A stretch of 64,000 bases of DNA from Gammaproteobacteria bacterium (GCA_041395445.1 JAWLAO010000008.1:1-64000); one strand, 5' to 3'. Shown: positions 44,942 through 54,503, counted from the first letter of the stretch. The notes: a model not told the origin generated them from the sequence alone. Numbers and translations: made by a program.

Positions 44942-45442
44942 TTACTTTTTCAGTTCTTTCCACTTGGCTTTCAAAGCTGTTTGCACCAGCGGGTTAACAA
45001 AGCCGGAAACGTCTCCATCGAGTTTGGAGATTTCTTTCACCAATGATGAAGAAATAAAACTGTATTGCTCCGCCGGTGTCAGAAACATAGTTTCCACATT
45101 GGGGATCAAACGGCGGTTCATACTGGCAAGTTGAAATTCGTACTCAAAATCCGAAACCGCTCGCAGTCCACGCAGAATGACTTTGGCATTGACTTGTTTT
45201 ACAAAGTCAGCCAACAACACATCAAAGCCCATAACCTTAACATTCTTGTATGGCTTTAAAACTTCATTTGCCATATCAATACGATCCTGAAGGCTAAATG
45301 TTGGCCCTTTTCCGGTTGAATCAGCAACAGCGACAATCAGTGTGTCATAAACTTCACAGGCACGTTTCACCAAATCCGAGTGACCGTTGGTAATTGGATC
45401 AAATGTTCCCGGATAGACAGCAATTAAAGGTTTTTCAGGCAT
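44942..45442 (-). CDS. coaD: Phosphopantetheine adenylyltransferase
   Basis: Adds AMP to 4'-phosphopantetheine in coenzyme A synthesis. The 166-residue protein has AVYPGTFDPITNGHSDLVKR (T-x-G-H nucleotide motif), RGLRAVSDFEYEFQLASMNR and the ISSSLVKE form of the ISSTxVR motif. I start at 45442 (MPEKPLIAVYPGTF), which overlaps the end of rsmD by eight bases; an in-frame codon at 45478 lies inside rsmD. coaD and rsmD form one unit, as in many bacteria. Confidence 0.95.
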   Translation of the reverse strand: MPEKPLIAVYPGTFDPITNGHSDLVKRACEVYDTLIVAVADSTGKGPTFSLQDRIDMANEVLKPYKNVKVMGFDVLLADFVKQVNAKVILRGLRAVSDFEYEFQLASMNRRLIPNVETMFLTPAEQYSFISSSLVKEISKLDGDVSGFVNPLVQTALKAKWKELKK

Positions 45443-46010
45443 TAGTTTTCCCCGTATTTTGTTTTTGCCAGAGCTCAATTTTAACCTGCCCGGCTGACTT
45501 TGTGCGTAATAATTCCCAATTCTCCGGTAAATTCATCACTTCCTGATTGATTCCAAATTCACGATACAGCAAACCTCCATCATTAATTTTTGGCAAGCTC
45601 AGATTGGTTAGTTCGTCTATTAAATCATTGGCAAAAGGCGGATCGAGAAATATAATATCCGTAGTTTCAGTTGTATTCTGCAAAAAAGACTGCGCAGATT
45701 GATTGAAAACCTGTATGTTTTCAAAAGCAAATTCTTGAGTGATTTTATTGAGTTGCCTGGATACTTGAATGTCCATTTCGATCAAATTTACCTGTTTCGC
45801 TCCTCTGGAAGCCGCTTCGAAACCTAAAGCTCCTGTCCCTGCACAAATGTCCCAAACAGTTCTGCCCGGCAATTTCATTTGTAACCAGTTAAACAAGGTC
45901 TCACGCAAGCGATCTCCGGTTGGTCGCAATCCTTCTTTCTCAAGAACAGGAATCCTGCGACTCCGATGTGTTCCTGAAATAATACGAATTGTATGCTTAG
46001 ATTTTGCCAT
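45435..46010 (-). CDS. rsmD: 16S rRNA (guanine966-N2)-methyltransferase
   Basis: Methylates G966 of 16S rRNA. The 191-residue protein has the N-terminal IISGTHRSRRIPVLEKEGLRPTGDRLRET segment in two parts, the SAM site VWDICAGTGALGFEAASRGA and the catalytic IIFLDPPFAND. It is divergent from ftsY with a 53-base spacer, the usual rsmD-ftsY arrangement in gammaproteobacteria. Confidence 0.94.
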   Translation of the reverse strand: MAKSKHTIRIISGTHRSRRIPVLEKEGLRPTGDRLRETLFNWLQMKLPGRTVWDICAGTGALGFEAASRGAKQVNLIEMDIQVSRQLNKITQEFAFENIQVFNQSAQSFLQNTTETTDIIFLDPPFANDLIDELTNLSLPKINDGGLLYREFGINQEVMNLPENWELLRTKSAGQVKIELWQKQNTGKTNA

Positions 46011-46063
46011 AAATTAAGCAATTGGTTAAAATGCAACATTGTATCAAGATTTCGGATTAAACA

Positions 46064-47194
46064 ATGCTTAAATTTTTCAAGAAAAAGGATAAAAACAATA
46101 AAGCAGATAATAAGGATAATAACGCCAGCATAGAAGACACAACTATTTCAAAGGCTGATAATACTGATATTCCGAATTCTGAACAACAAATTGATGCGGA
46201 ACAAAGAAAAGCGATTGCCAGTGCAACCACACAAGTTCATGAAGATGTAAAAGAATCTGTTGAAACTAAAGTTCAAAATATTAAGGATGAAGATAAACTG
46301 GAACAAAAACTGGCGAAGTCCAGAAATGGTTTCGGTAAAAAAATGAAGCATGTGTTCTCATTCAAGAAATCTATTGATGATGATTTATTTGAAGATATTG
46401 AAACCACATTGCTGATGGCGGATGTTGGAGCACAAGCCACAATGGAAATCGTTGATAACACCGCTAAATCGGTGAAAAGACGTAAGCTGAGCGATTCGCA
46501 AGCGGTTTATGATGCTTTGAAATCGAATCTTCAAACATTAGCTGAAACCGTGCAAAAACCATTGGTTATTGATGAAAGCAAGCAACCATTCGTTATCTTG
46601 GTGGTTGGTGTTAATGGCGTTGGAAAAACAACCACAATCGCTAAATTGGCACGCAACTTTAAAGCGCAGGGCAAATCTGTCATGCTTGCTGCCGGAGATA
46701 CTTTCCGTGCTGCTGCGGTGGAGCAATTGAAAACCTGGGGACAACGTGAAAACATTCCTGTGATTGCTCAATCAACCGGATCAGATTCAGCTTCGGTGAT
46801 TTTTGATGCGATGAGTTCAGCAAAAGCCAAAGGAATTGATATTTTAATTGCCGATACAGCAGGCCGTTTGCACACACAATCGAATCTGATGCAGGAACTG
46901 GCTAAAATCGGACGGGTGATGAAGAAAAATGACGAAACCGCACCACACGAAACATTAATTGTCGTTGATGGCGGAACCGGGCAAAATGCGGTTTCACAAG
47001 TGAAAGAATTCAACAACTCGACTCAACTAACAGGTATTGTTATCACCAAACTGGATGGCACTGCCAAAGGAGGAGTTTTGTTTAATCTTGCCAAAGAGTT
47101 TGGGCTACCGGTTCGCTATATCGGTGTTGGTGAAAAATCATCCGACCTCAAACCATTTGTTGCTTCTGAGTTTGTTGAAGCTTTATTGGGATAA
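46064..47194 (+). CDS. ftsY: Signal recognition particle receptor FtsY
   Basis: The SRP receptor that docks ribosome-nascent chains at the membrane translocon. An acidic-basic N-terminal A region of about 75 residues (Lys/Asp/Asn rich) is followed by the NG domain: GTPase G1 GVNGVGKTTTIAKL near 180-193, AAGDTFRAAAVEQLKTW, DTAGRLHTQSNLMQEL, TKLDGTAKGGVLFNL and the C-terminal GVGEKSSDLKPF. At 376 residues it is shorter than E. coli FtsY because the A region is short. ftsE/ftsX do not follow. Confidence 0.95.
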   Translation: MLKFFKKKDKNNKADNKDNNASIEDTTISKADNTDIPNSEQQIDAEQRKAIASATTQVHEDVKESVETKVQNIKDEDKLEQKLAKSRNGFGKKMKHVFSFKKSIDDDLFEDIETTLLMADVGAQATMEIVDNTAKSVKRRKLSDSQAVYDALKSNLQTLAETVQKPLVIDESKQPFVILVVGVNGVGKTTTIAKLARNFKAQGKSVMLAAGDTFRAAAVEQLKTWGQRENIPVIAQSTGSDSASVIFDAMSSAKAKGIDILIADTAGRLHTQSNLMQELAKIGRVMKKNDETAPHETLIVVDGGTGQNAVSQVKEFNNSTQLTGIVITKLDGTAKGGVLFNLAKEFGLPVRYIGVGEKSSDLKPFVASEFVEALLG

Positions 47195-47511
47195 AGTCGG
47201 GGAGATTACACGTAATTTTATTTTCAATTTGATTGGAAATCCATAATTCAAATTTTGCTTGTATTTTTAACGTTACTTTGTTGCCACCCAACAAAGTAAC
47301 CAAAAAAGGGTGCTCCGACATTTTGACCTCCGGTTTCCTTCGATGCTCAGATGATTTGGCGAGGTATTTGAACTCGCTTCGCTCATACAAAAATACCTCG
47401 TATTTCCAAATCATCTTGTGCGTCTCAGCGAAATGTAAGGGTGTAGAATCTTTCGAGTGATTTTAAACAACTGTGTTATTTTCGCCTTCAGAAGTCAAAT
47501 TTGAACATTTG
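47195..47511. other. Intergenic with structured repeat copy B
   Basis: Downstream of ftsY there is no gene. The stretch is mostly the structured repeat at 47271-47442; the rest is AT-rich with nothing recognisable. Confidence 0.5.
47271..47442 (+). repeat. Structured intergenic repeat, copy B
   Basis: The leading hairpin GTTACTTTG / CAAAGTAAC (47272-47300) is followed by CAAAAAAGGGTGCTCCGACA and CCTTCGATGCTCA. A long hairpin comes next, arms 47349-47369 (GATGATTTGG, GAGGTATTT) and 47391-47416 (AAATACCTC, CCAAATCATC), with CTCGCTTCGCTCA in its loop. It closes with TGTGCGTCTCAGCGAAATG. Flanks match copy A (16091-16253) while the stem arms are different in sequence but still pair. Confidence 0.8.
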
Positions 47512-47849
47512 TTAGGCATACTTTTTAGCATATAATAAATTCAGATTAGATCCGCACTTAACTATAGAATTTTTAACATCTAAAACGGATTCAAGAATTT
47601 CCATAGACCAATTGACCTTCCCCCCAAAAAAAGAACCACCTATTTTTACACCAGACTTATTTTCGATTAAATCTAATGAGTATTGCTGTGTCACGAGCAT
47701 TCTGTGCTTTGAAATATTTGAGAACGCTACTACATACTTAAACCAATATGAACCAATCAATTCTTTTAAATTATTCTTAAGACAAGACTCATGAAGGTTC
47801 TCAGCAACTTGTAAATATCACATTTACTTTCATCAATCTTGATTCTATA
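47512..47849 (-). pseudogene. C-terminal third of a gene split by insertion sequences
   Basis: The open part reads VAENLHESCLKNNLKELIGS, then YWFKYVVAFSNISKHRMLVT and onward to LLYAKKYA at the stop. Before it, in the adjacent frame and reaching the IS5 junction, is YRIKIDESKCDIYK, so a one-base frameshift lies near 47800. With the pieces at 49025-49251 and 51720-51825 it forms one protein of roughly 220 residues. The NISKHR segment and the helical character recall HEPN-like proteins, a weak suggestion only. Confidence 0.55.
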
Positions 47850-49024
47850 GAGACCTTGCTAGAAACACAAGAAATTTGAAAAAATGTTAAACTACCGTAG
47901 TTCACAAAATTTATTAAAATCATGTCTTGGAAACAACTTAGCCAATCAAGCTTAGCCGACTCATTAGCTAGTCACCATAAATCCCTTGAAGAACTCGATG
48001 ATATTCATGAATTACTGACTGGAGTCGAATTGAAGCTCATCTGAGAGATATGTTTTCATCCAAACGAGGAGAGCTGCATGGCCTCCGCTATTAATGTTTA
48101 AAATCATGTTACTGCAACAATGGTATAGACTGAGTGATGAAGGCATGGAAAAACAATTGGCACGAGATTTATTATTTCGTCGTTTTACCGGACTTGGTTT
48201 AAGTGATGGAACACCGGATCATACTGTTATCTGGCGTTTCCATAAACTGATTGGAAAATTAAAACTGGCAGAAGTTTTATTTGAAGAAATCAACCAACAA
48301 CTTTGTGAACAAAACATTATGATTAGAGCCGGAGGAGTCAGTATTATTGACGCCACAATAATCGAAGCCAAAAAATCTCGTCCTAAAAATGGAAAAAACG
48401 GTGAGAATATACAGGATAAAGATGCTGCTTATACCAGTAAAAAAGGTTCAGATGGCAAGCTCAAAACCACTTATGGTTTTAAACTTCATGGTAACAGTGA
48501 TGAAGATGCCTTTTTACAAAAATACACCTGTACTGCTGCCAATGAGCATGATTCTAAACAATTTAAGAAACTGCTTACAGGAGAGGAATCTCAGGTTTAT
48601 GCTGATAGTGCCTATAAAAGCAAGGAATATGATGAGTATCTTCAAAGGAATAAAATAAAAAATAAAATACACGAGCGAGCCTACCGCAACAAGCCTCTGA
48701 CTGAGAAACAAAAGCAGGCTAACACATGGAAGTCTCAGATTAGAAACTGTGTGGAAAGTGTATTTGGAATATTAAAGCTTCATTATGGTCTCACTAAAGC
48801 CAGACATGGAGGATTAATGCAATTACATACATCAATAGGCTTTGCTGCCATGGCATATAACCTTAAAAGAGCGGTAAAAATACAAAATAGTTGTGCCTGA
48901 AATATGGCAAAACACCCCGATTAGCACTCAAAAAGCTAGTCGGGATTAAGAAAATCGGAACAAATAGTGGTTTTTATCGAAAATCGAAAAAATCAGAAGT
49001 TTTAATCAATCAAGCAAAGGTCTC
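47850..49024 (+). mobile_element. IS5-family insertion sequence (inactive)
   Basis: An 1175-bp element bounded by inverted repeats GAGACCTTGCTAGA (47850) and, inverted, GAGACCTTTGCTTGA (ending 49024). TA flanks both ends, consistent with a TA target duplication. These termini and the 1.2-kb length fit the IS427/IS1031-like branch of IS5. The element separates two parts of a minus-strand gene. Confidence 0.8.
47922..48900 (+). pseudogene. IS5-family transposase, two frameshifts
   Basis: The N-terminus MSWKQLSQSSLADSLASHHK runs from 47922. The frame shifts near 48020 (DWSRIEAHLRDMFSSKRGEL continues in another frame) and again near 48075 (AWPPLLMFKIMLLQQWYRLS). From there the DDE domain is open: TPDHTVIWRFHK, SIIDATIIEAKKSRPK, VYADSAYKSKEYDEYL, RNCVESVFGILKLHYGLTKA. 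A full transposase would be about 325 residues. As written it is inactive. Confidence 0.85.
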
Positions 49025-49251
49025 TAATAATAAGATGTTTACTAATTGAGCAAAAATGTCGTATAGATTTCTTACTGAATTTATAAATGCAATTAAGTTT
49101 GCATCATGAGTTAATCTGGCTCTAATAAATGTCAGTTGATCTTTGGAAATACCCAAGATGTATTTTAAATTACTTTCATGTATTCCATTATCAGATTTAT
49201 TAAATTGATTCATAGAATCGCGTGCAGTATAAAAATGATACATTAGCAGAG
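49025..49251 (-). pseudogene. Middle third of the split gene
   Basis: Reads LLMYHFYTARDSMNQFNKSD, then NLKYILGISKDQLTFIRARL, then THDANLIAFINSVRNLYDIF and QLVNILL up to the IS5 end. An apparent ATG upstream at 49276 lies in the end of the neighbouring IS3 element, so that start is an accident of the insertion. RARLTH matches the R-x4-H pattern of HEPN ribonucleases, but the pattern is short. Confidence 0.55.
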
Positions 49252-49439
49252 TGTAATGGTCAAGTTTTCCGGACACATTTTTAGGCTGCTTTTTAATTCG
49301 TTATATTTTTTGTTTGGTGTTGTGTATCCAATTGCTGAGTTCAGCCTTTTGTAGTTGTAAAAGTAGATATAACTCTCAACTTCAGCAATCACTGCTGGGT
49401 TCTACCCCGATTTTACGGACATTTTAGAAAAGGGTTTTT

Positions 49440-50328
49440 CATATTTTAATTTTTTCTCTAGTTTACGCTTTTTTACCGGATTATGGAAGCGTTCAATATA
49501 ATCAAAAATATCAGCTCTTGCTTGTGATCTGGTTTTGTAGTTTCTGATTTACTCTTTCTTTTCATAACACCAAAGAATCCTTCACATGCTGCATTGTCAG
49601 CAACAACTACCAACAGCACTCATTGAGCAAATAACATTGTTATCAAATAAAAATTTCTGATAGTCATCACTGGTAAATTGGCTACTGTCAAATGTAAAAT
49701 CACTGTTTCTGATTTCTCCTTTGCCACAAAGCCATCAACACTGCCTGAATCACCAGATGTGTTGTTTGGTTTTGACTCATTGACCAACCAATAACAACTT
49801 TTGAGTACAAATCAATAACAACACAAAGATACAACCAGCCCTCAGCTGTCTTGATGTAAGTAATATCTGTGACCCATTTGGTATTAACATTCTGTGCATT
49901 AAAATCCCTGTTAAGGTGATTTATTATGCCATCAGGACGAACCGTTGATTTTTGGATAGCCACTTTTTCTTCTGCGGGATACCTTTGATATTATTGACTT
50001 TCATAAGCCTGGCAATACGATTGGGACTACAAGAATAACCAATGGAATTAAGTTTTTCTGTCATCCTTGGCGAACCGATAACGCCATCACTTTCGTCATG
50101 AATTTCTTTTATTTTCCCCAGCAAAATGGTATTGTCCTGCTTTGTTTTGCAGGCTTCTCTATTTCGCCAGTCGTAATAGCCACTGGTTGATACTTTTAGC
50201 TGTTTGCACATCATTGCTACCGGATAATTATCGCGACAATGCTCGATTGTTTGATACTTTACTTCGTGTCCTTTGCGAAGAACACTGCCGCTTCTTTTAA
50301 AAATCCCGTTCCTTCTTAACTCTGGCAA
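49440..50328 (-). pseudogene. Inner IS3 element orfB (transposase), frameshifted
   Basis: The start (from 50328, expected by ribosomal frameshifting from orfA) has GHEVKYQTIEHCRDNYPVAM and GYYDWRNRE. The frame changes near 49950 to STVRPDGIINHLNRDFN, WVTDITYIKTAEGWLYLCVV with the first catalytic Asp, and IDLYSKVVIGWSM. It changes again near 49710 (SGSQFTSDDYQKF is present out of frame) and near 49610. Not functional as written. Confidence 0.8.
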
Positions 50329-50545
50329 GTTCTCGTTTCAACCGTGCCATTTCTTCATCCCGAGCATGACCTTTTCCTGAAAAGGCCTTTTCACCTTCGG
50401 CTGCCTGTTCCCGTCGCCAACGACTAATCATATTAGCATTCAGCCCGAGTTCTTCGCCAAGTTCACTCAGGGAAATACCACTTTGATAGGATAATTTAAC
50501 TGTTTCCTGTTTAAATTCTTTGGAAAACTTTCTTCTGCTTGTCAT
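50297..50545 (-). CDS. Inner IS3 element orfA
   Basis: About 82 residues with the helix-turn-helix of IS3 OrfA (SRRKFSKEFKQETVKLSYQS, LGEELGLNANMISRWRREQ) and the following coiled-coil start (EEMARLKRELARVKKERD). The ATG at 50545 has GAGGTG upstream. It stops after DF at a run of five T residues; one more T would continue it as DFLKEAAVFFAKD, the usual OrfA end, so a base may be missing here. Confidence 0.75.
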   Translation of the reverse strand: MTSRRKFSKEFKQETVKLSYQSGISLSELGEELGLNANMISRWRREQAAEGEKAFSGKGHARDEEMARLKRELARVKKERDF

Positions 50546-51339
50546 AAACACCTCTGTTTAAATGGTTTATAATAACCTTTTCAGATGTGTCCGTAAAATC
50601 GGGGTAGAACCCGCTTCATGATTAATAAAGCTTAATGTGTTCAACCTTTCTGTTTTCAGATTTCTAAAAAAACGTTCCATAACTGCATTGTCCCAACAAT
50701 TACCTCTGCGGCTCATACTTCTGATTATTTTGAGTTGGTCGCAATACACATCAAACATGTTTGATGTGTATTGCGTGCCTTGATCTGAATGAACCAGCAA
50801 GTTGCTGGTCATTGGTCGCTTACGATTGATGGCATTTTTCAATGCCAAGGTGGCAAGCTGTGCATCTGGTGTCTTTGACAGTGCCCAGCCTACAATTTCT
50901 TTTGGCACCCAAATCAAGTATGGCAGCCAGGTAACTCCAGCATTGGTGGTTTCGTATATAAGTGATGTCTGTGACCCAATGAGTGTTGGCCTGTGGCTGA
51001 TTAAACTGTCGATTTAAGACGTTTCCAACTTTTGTATTACTGATGCCACCATCAGGGTATTGGTGCTTTTTCTTAGGCCTGATTGCTACAATGTTTGCCT
51101 CTTTCAAGGACTGGCTGCTTTTTGTTTTGCCAATATTGAATCCTTCATTGTTTAGTTGCTTTTTCATTCTGCATTTGCCGTAACTGTGATTGGTCAATAG
51201 CCGTTTGTTTGATGATACGAAGCATTTGTTGCTTTTTCGCAGATATGGGCTTTTCTTTGACTTGGTCGTAATACGTACTGGTTGGAACGCTAAACACTTC
51301 GCAAAGTTCTTTGGTCTGATATTTTGGGTGCGCCATCTT

Positions 51340-51654
51340 TATTTTTTAATCATTTGACTTAATCCTTCGAACAAAGATGGCTGCGGCCTTTTTTAGTATT
51401 TCATTGTCTCTTTTGGCACGCCATAATTCTTTTTCAGCCTTTGGATTTCTTGTTGCTCAGCTGTCATTGCTTGAGTTCCTTGGGGTGTTTTTCCGTGAAT
51501 TTCATCAATATTGCTTTTTCCAGCGACTGACCGCTGTTTGACCAGCACCTGATATATCCATGACTTGCTTGTAGGTATAACCTTCTTCAACCATCAATTT
51601 GGCATAATCACGACGCTGCTCAACCGTAAATGATAATCTTTGTTTCTTTGACAT
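51340..51654 (-). pseudogene. Outer IS3 element orfA, frameshifted
   Basis: The start MSKKQRLSFTVEQRRDYAKL, then VMDISGAGQTAVSRWKKQ, is an IS3 OrfA helix-turn-helix. The frame changes near 51540 to DEIHGKTPQGTQAMTAEQQE and again near 51430, where ELWRAKRDNEILKKAAAIF is found in the third frame. Confidence 0.75.
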
Positions 51655-51719
51655 TATCTAACCTCTGTTTTCAGTATTATATAGGCTAAAAATGTGTCCG
51701 AGTTTATTAGACCACTACA

Positions 51720-51825
51720 GATTTATAATTCTATCGACAGAGCTAAGTGCATTTAGCGGTTTTTCATAATCTTGATAATTAGCTTTTATTAACTCTCTGA
51801 GGTTATCAATACTCCATGACTCCAT
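51720..51825 (-). pseudogene. N-terminal part of the split gene
   Basis: From the ATG at 51825, with TTGGAG seven bases upstream, it reads MESWSIDNLRELIKANYQDY and EKPLNALSSVDRIIN, then meets the outer IS3 end. Removing that element with one 3-bp copy joins it in frame to LLMYHFYTARDS of the middle piece. The join is seen directly in the sequence; the family is not recognised. Confidence 0.55.
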
Positions 51826-52000
51826 CACAAAACTCCAATTTTATTTGATTGCATAGCATCAAACTAACCTGCAAGCTCTACTCCGACCAAGAACGGATTT
51901 GTCTGTTTTTTATCCCATAATTGTTGGTCAACCGTTTTGTTACTTGATGTCAAATTTTAATCCACTTTGGTAGTATTCTTTTTATTTGAAAACTATCGAA

Positions 52001-52771
52001 TTAACTCCTTAATCCAATACCTTTATTCAGCATATAAAGACAAATGGCGGTCAGAACCACAACAAATGTCAGAATAATGCTATAGGCAACAGTTAAGCTC
52101 ACATCGCTGACTCCGAGAAAACCATATCTGAAAGCATTTACCATATACAAAACCGGATTGAACTTGGAGACTGTTTGCCAAAAATCAGGCAGCAATGAAA
52201 TCGAATAAAACACACCGCCAAGATAAGTCAAAGGCGTGAGGATAAATGCCGGAATAATGGCAATATCATCAAATTTATTCGCCAGACAAGCGTTAATAAA
52301 ACCGCCCAAAGCAAAAACTACGGAAGTCAAAACTACCGTTGAAATTACAATCCAGTAATTATGAACTTGAATTTGTGTGAAAAACAGCGAAATAATGGTC
52401 ACAATTCCGCCAACCATGAGACCGCGAGCCAAAGCACCCAGAACATGACCAAATAAAATCACCCAGTTTGGCATTGGAGAAACCATCATTTCTTCAATGT
52501 GTTTACTGAATTTGGCTCCAAAGAATGATGACACAATATTTCCGTAGGAATTCGTAATAACAGACATCATCACCAACCCCGGAACAATAAAAGCCATATA
52601 ATCAAAGCCACCCATATCACCGATTCGGCTGCCAATAAGGTTTCCAAAAATTACAAAATACAATGTCATTGTGATTGCCGGTGGCAGAATTGTTTGCGAC
52701 CAGATGCGTAAAATACGGACAATTTCTTTCCGGCAAAGAGTGTAAAGCGCTACAAAATTATTCCCCTTCAT
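52001..52771 (-). CDS. yadH: ABC-2 type permease, YadH-like
   Basis: A 256-residue inner-membrane permease with six hydrophobic segments. SQTILPPAITMTLYFVIFGN and LIGSRIGDMGGFDYMAFIVPG followed by VMMSVITNSYGN closely match YadH. EEMMVSPMPNWVILFGHV is the coupling region. It pairs with the ATPase immediately upstream, whose end it overlaps by 14 bases. The exported substrate of YadGH is not established. Confidence 0.92.
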   Translation of the reverse strand: MKGNNFVALYTLCRKEIVRILRIWSQTILPPAITMTLYFVIFGNLIGSRIGDMGGFDYMAFIVPGLVMMSVITNSYGNIVSSFFGAKFSKHIEEMMVSPMPNWVILFGHVLGALARGLMVGGIVTIISLFFTQIQVHNYWIVISTVVLTSVVFALGGFINACLANKFDDIAIIPAFILTPLTYLGGVFYSISLLPDFWQTVSKFNPVLYMVNAFRYGFLGVSDVSLTVAYSIILTFVVVLTAICLYMLNKGIGLRS

Positions 52772-53684
52772 TTTTTTGCTCCTGTGTCATCTTGTAAAAC
52801 AACTCTTCCAAACGATTGACTTTATTGCGCATGGAAAGAACTTTATAGCCCATCTCATCAATTGTTTTGATGGATTCATTCAGTGCTTTGGATTTTGGTA
52901 CATCAATCTGAATCGAGTTCTCATCTGTAACCTCTGCATTCAATGCTTTTAATAAATCAGCCTCAGGCTTCTTATCCAAATCGAGGATGAAAGTTTCAAT
53001 ATCCAGAGTGGTCAGTAACTGTTTAATAGTTGTGTTTTTAATAATTTCGCCATGATTGATAATAGCCACATTTTTACATAACTGTTCCGCTTCTTCGAGA
53101 TAGTGAGTTGTCAGGATAATAGTCGTCCCGGCATTGGCAATTTCTTCAACAAATTCCCACATCGAACGGCGGATTTCGATATCCACACCGGCTGTAGGCT
53201 CATCCAGAATTAACAATTTAGGCTCATTCATCATTGCACGAGCAATCATTAAACGACGCTTCATCCCTCCGGAAAGCATACGGGACATGGATTTTCTCTT
53301 GTCCCAGAGCTGTAATTGTTTGAGATATTTTTCCGCTCGTTGAATAGCTGTTTTTCGAGGAACACCGTAATAACCGGCTTGATTCACCAAAATATCCATT
53401 GGTTTTTCAAACATATTGAAATTAAATTCCTGCGGAACCAAGCCGATATGCGATTTAACCTTGTTTCTTTGTTTTGTTAGATTATCACCAAAGACTTCAA
53501 CATCACCGGAACTGGCGGTTACCAATGATGAAATAATACCGATTAAAGTCGATTTCCCGGCACCATTCGGACCAAGCAAAGCGAAAATTTCGCCAGCTTC
53601 TACTTCAAGATTAAGCCCCTTGAGTGCAACCGTGCCATTTTTATAAGTTTTTTTCAGATTTGATACTTTTAAAGCTGCTGTCAT
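52758..53684 (-). CDS. yadG: ABC transporter ATP-binding protein, YadG-like
   Basis: About 308 residues with Walker A LLGPNGAGKSTLIGII near 34-49, signature LSGGMKRRLMIARAM, Walker B LLILDEPTAGVDIE and switch His in TTHYLEEAE. The C-terminal extension ends in a basic-acidic helix. I use the ATG at 53684 (MTAALKVSNLKKTY); a GTG at 53711 is in frame but gives an unlikely extension. No good ribosome-binding site is visible. Confidence 0.92.
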   Translation of the reverse strand: MTAALKVSNLKKTYKNGTVALKGLNLEVEAGEIFALLGPNGAGKSTLIGIISSLVTASSGDVEVFGDNLTKQRNKVKSHIGLVPQEFNFNMFEKPMDILVNQAGYYGVPRKTAIQRAEKYLKQLQLWDKRKSMSRMLSGGMKRRLMIARAMMNEPKLLILDEPTAGVDIEIRRSMWEFVEEIANAGTTIILTTHYLEEAEQLCKNVAIINHGEIIKNTTIKQLLTTLDIETFILDLDKKPEADLLKALNAEVTDENSIQIDVPKSKALNESIKTIDEMGYKVLSMRNKVNRLEELFYKMTQEQKNEGE

Positions 53685-54065
53685 AATGTTTAGATATTTT
53701 GGTAAATTCACAGATAGAAACAGCTCAATTTAACTGAAATATTTATGGATTTACAATTTGAGATTCACAGAAACGATTAAGAAAGTCTCTGACACAACAC
53801 TTCAATCTATATTAGGTCACAATGATGATATTTCAAATTAAAAATTAGAATATTTAGGATTATTCTTTATCATATCTGCTACTAGAAATGATTTACTAAA
53901 TTTAGAATTTAAAATAAATTGGCTAGTTTGCCATCTATTAACAAACAAGTGTATTATTCAACAAGGTGAAAGCAAACTAATAATAGCCAAATGACATCTT
54001 TTAAAAGAAACTTTCACCGTATATTTTCATGATTTAAAATATAAAGTACTAACAGAGAAAAGCCT
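53685..54065. other. Intergenic, nothing recognised
   Basis: AT-rich sequence between the divergent yadG and DUF3147 genes, presumably with both promoters. Short open stretches have no codon or motif support. No strong hairpin or repeat was noticed. Confidence 0.4.
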
Positions 54066-54416
54066 ATGAGCTATTATGCAATAAAAATAATAACAACAAC
54101 TTTGTTGATAGTTGCAATTTCAGAAGTTGCAAAACTCAGTTCCCTGATTGGAGCCATATTAGCATCAATCCCGCTTATTTCTGTGCTCGCTATGATTTGG
54201 CTTTATATTGACACAAAAGACGTTTCGAAAATCAGCTCCCTTTCAACCAGTATTTTTTGGTTAGTTATTCCCTCATTGGTATTATTCATATCGCTGCCAA
54301 TACTACTAAAACAAGGCATAAACTTTTATCTAAGTATTAGCATTGCTATTGTCATAACAATTTTTTCATATTGGCTGATGATATATGTATTGAATTATTT
54401 TGGAATTAAGCTGTAA
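54066..54416 (+). CDS. DUF3147 family membrane protein
   Basis: A 116-residue protein with four hydrophobic segments. The pattern ISEVAKLSSLIGAILASIPL followed by ISVLAMIWLYIDTKD, and LVIPSLVLFISLPILLKQGI, is typical of DUF3147. Function is unknown. It is a single gene, divergent from yadGH. Confidence 0.82.
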   Translation: MSYYAIKIITTTLLIVAISEVAKLSSLIGAILASIPLISVLAMIWLYIDTKDVSKISSLSTSIFWLVIPSLVLFISLPILLKQGINFYLSISIAIVITIFSYWLMIYVLNYFGIKL

Positions 54417-54503
54417 CTAACAATTAAATCTGATAAGGTAATTTCTCTCTATATTTACAACCCTTTTCATCAATGATTTCAAATAACTTTTGCTTAATAT
54501 AAC

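Larger units (their letters stand above)
49397..50612 (-). mobile_element. Inner IS3-family insertion sequence
   Basis: A 1216-bp element with matching inverted ends GGGTTCTACCCCGATTTTAC (49397) and its inverse ending at 50612. Both sides are flanked by GCT (49394-49396 and 50613-50615), a clean 3-bp target duplication. It interrupts orfB of the outer IS3 element after the residues SFINHEA; the outer orfB resumes beyond it as VIAEVESYIYFYNYKRLNSA. Confidence 0.88.
49263..51336 (-). pseudogene. Outer IS3 element orfB (transposase), interrupted
   Basis: Pieces: MAHPKYQTKELCEVFSVPTS from 51336, then MTNHSYGKCRMKKQLNNEGF and HWVTDITYIRNHQCWSYLAA in a second frame, then EIVGWALSKTPDAQ, VHSDQGTQYTSNMF and GNCWDNAVMERFFRNLKTER in a third. 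Catalytic Asp, Asp and Glu are all recognisable. The inner IS3 splits the end; the final part lies at 49263-49393. Confidence 0.8.
49252..51719 (-). mobile_element. Outer IS3-family insertion sequence, itself interrupted
   Basis: Terminal repeats TGTAATGGTC ... CGGACACATTTTTAG at the left end and, inverted, TGTAGTGGTC ... CGGACACATTTTTAG at the right. Without the inner element it would be about 1.25 kb, normal for IS3. It carries an orfA-orfB pair on the minus strand. Its flanks are GAG and GAT, so a 3-bp duplication is not exact. It splits a minus-strand gene between 49251 and 51720. Confidence 0.8.

Noticed and set aside
49010..49276. An independent 88-residue protein starting at 49276
   Set aside because: Its start codon lies in the end of the outer IS3 element and its last codons in the IS5 terminus. 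The true coding part is the middle piece of a split gene.
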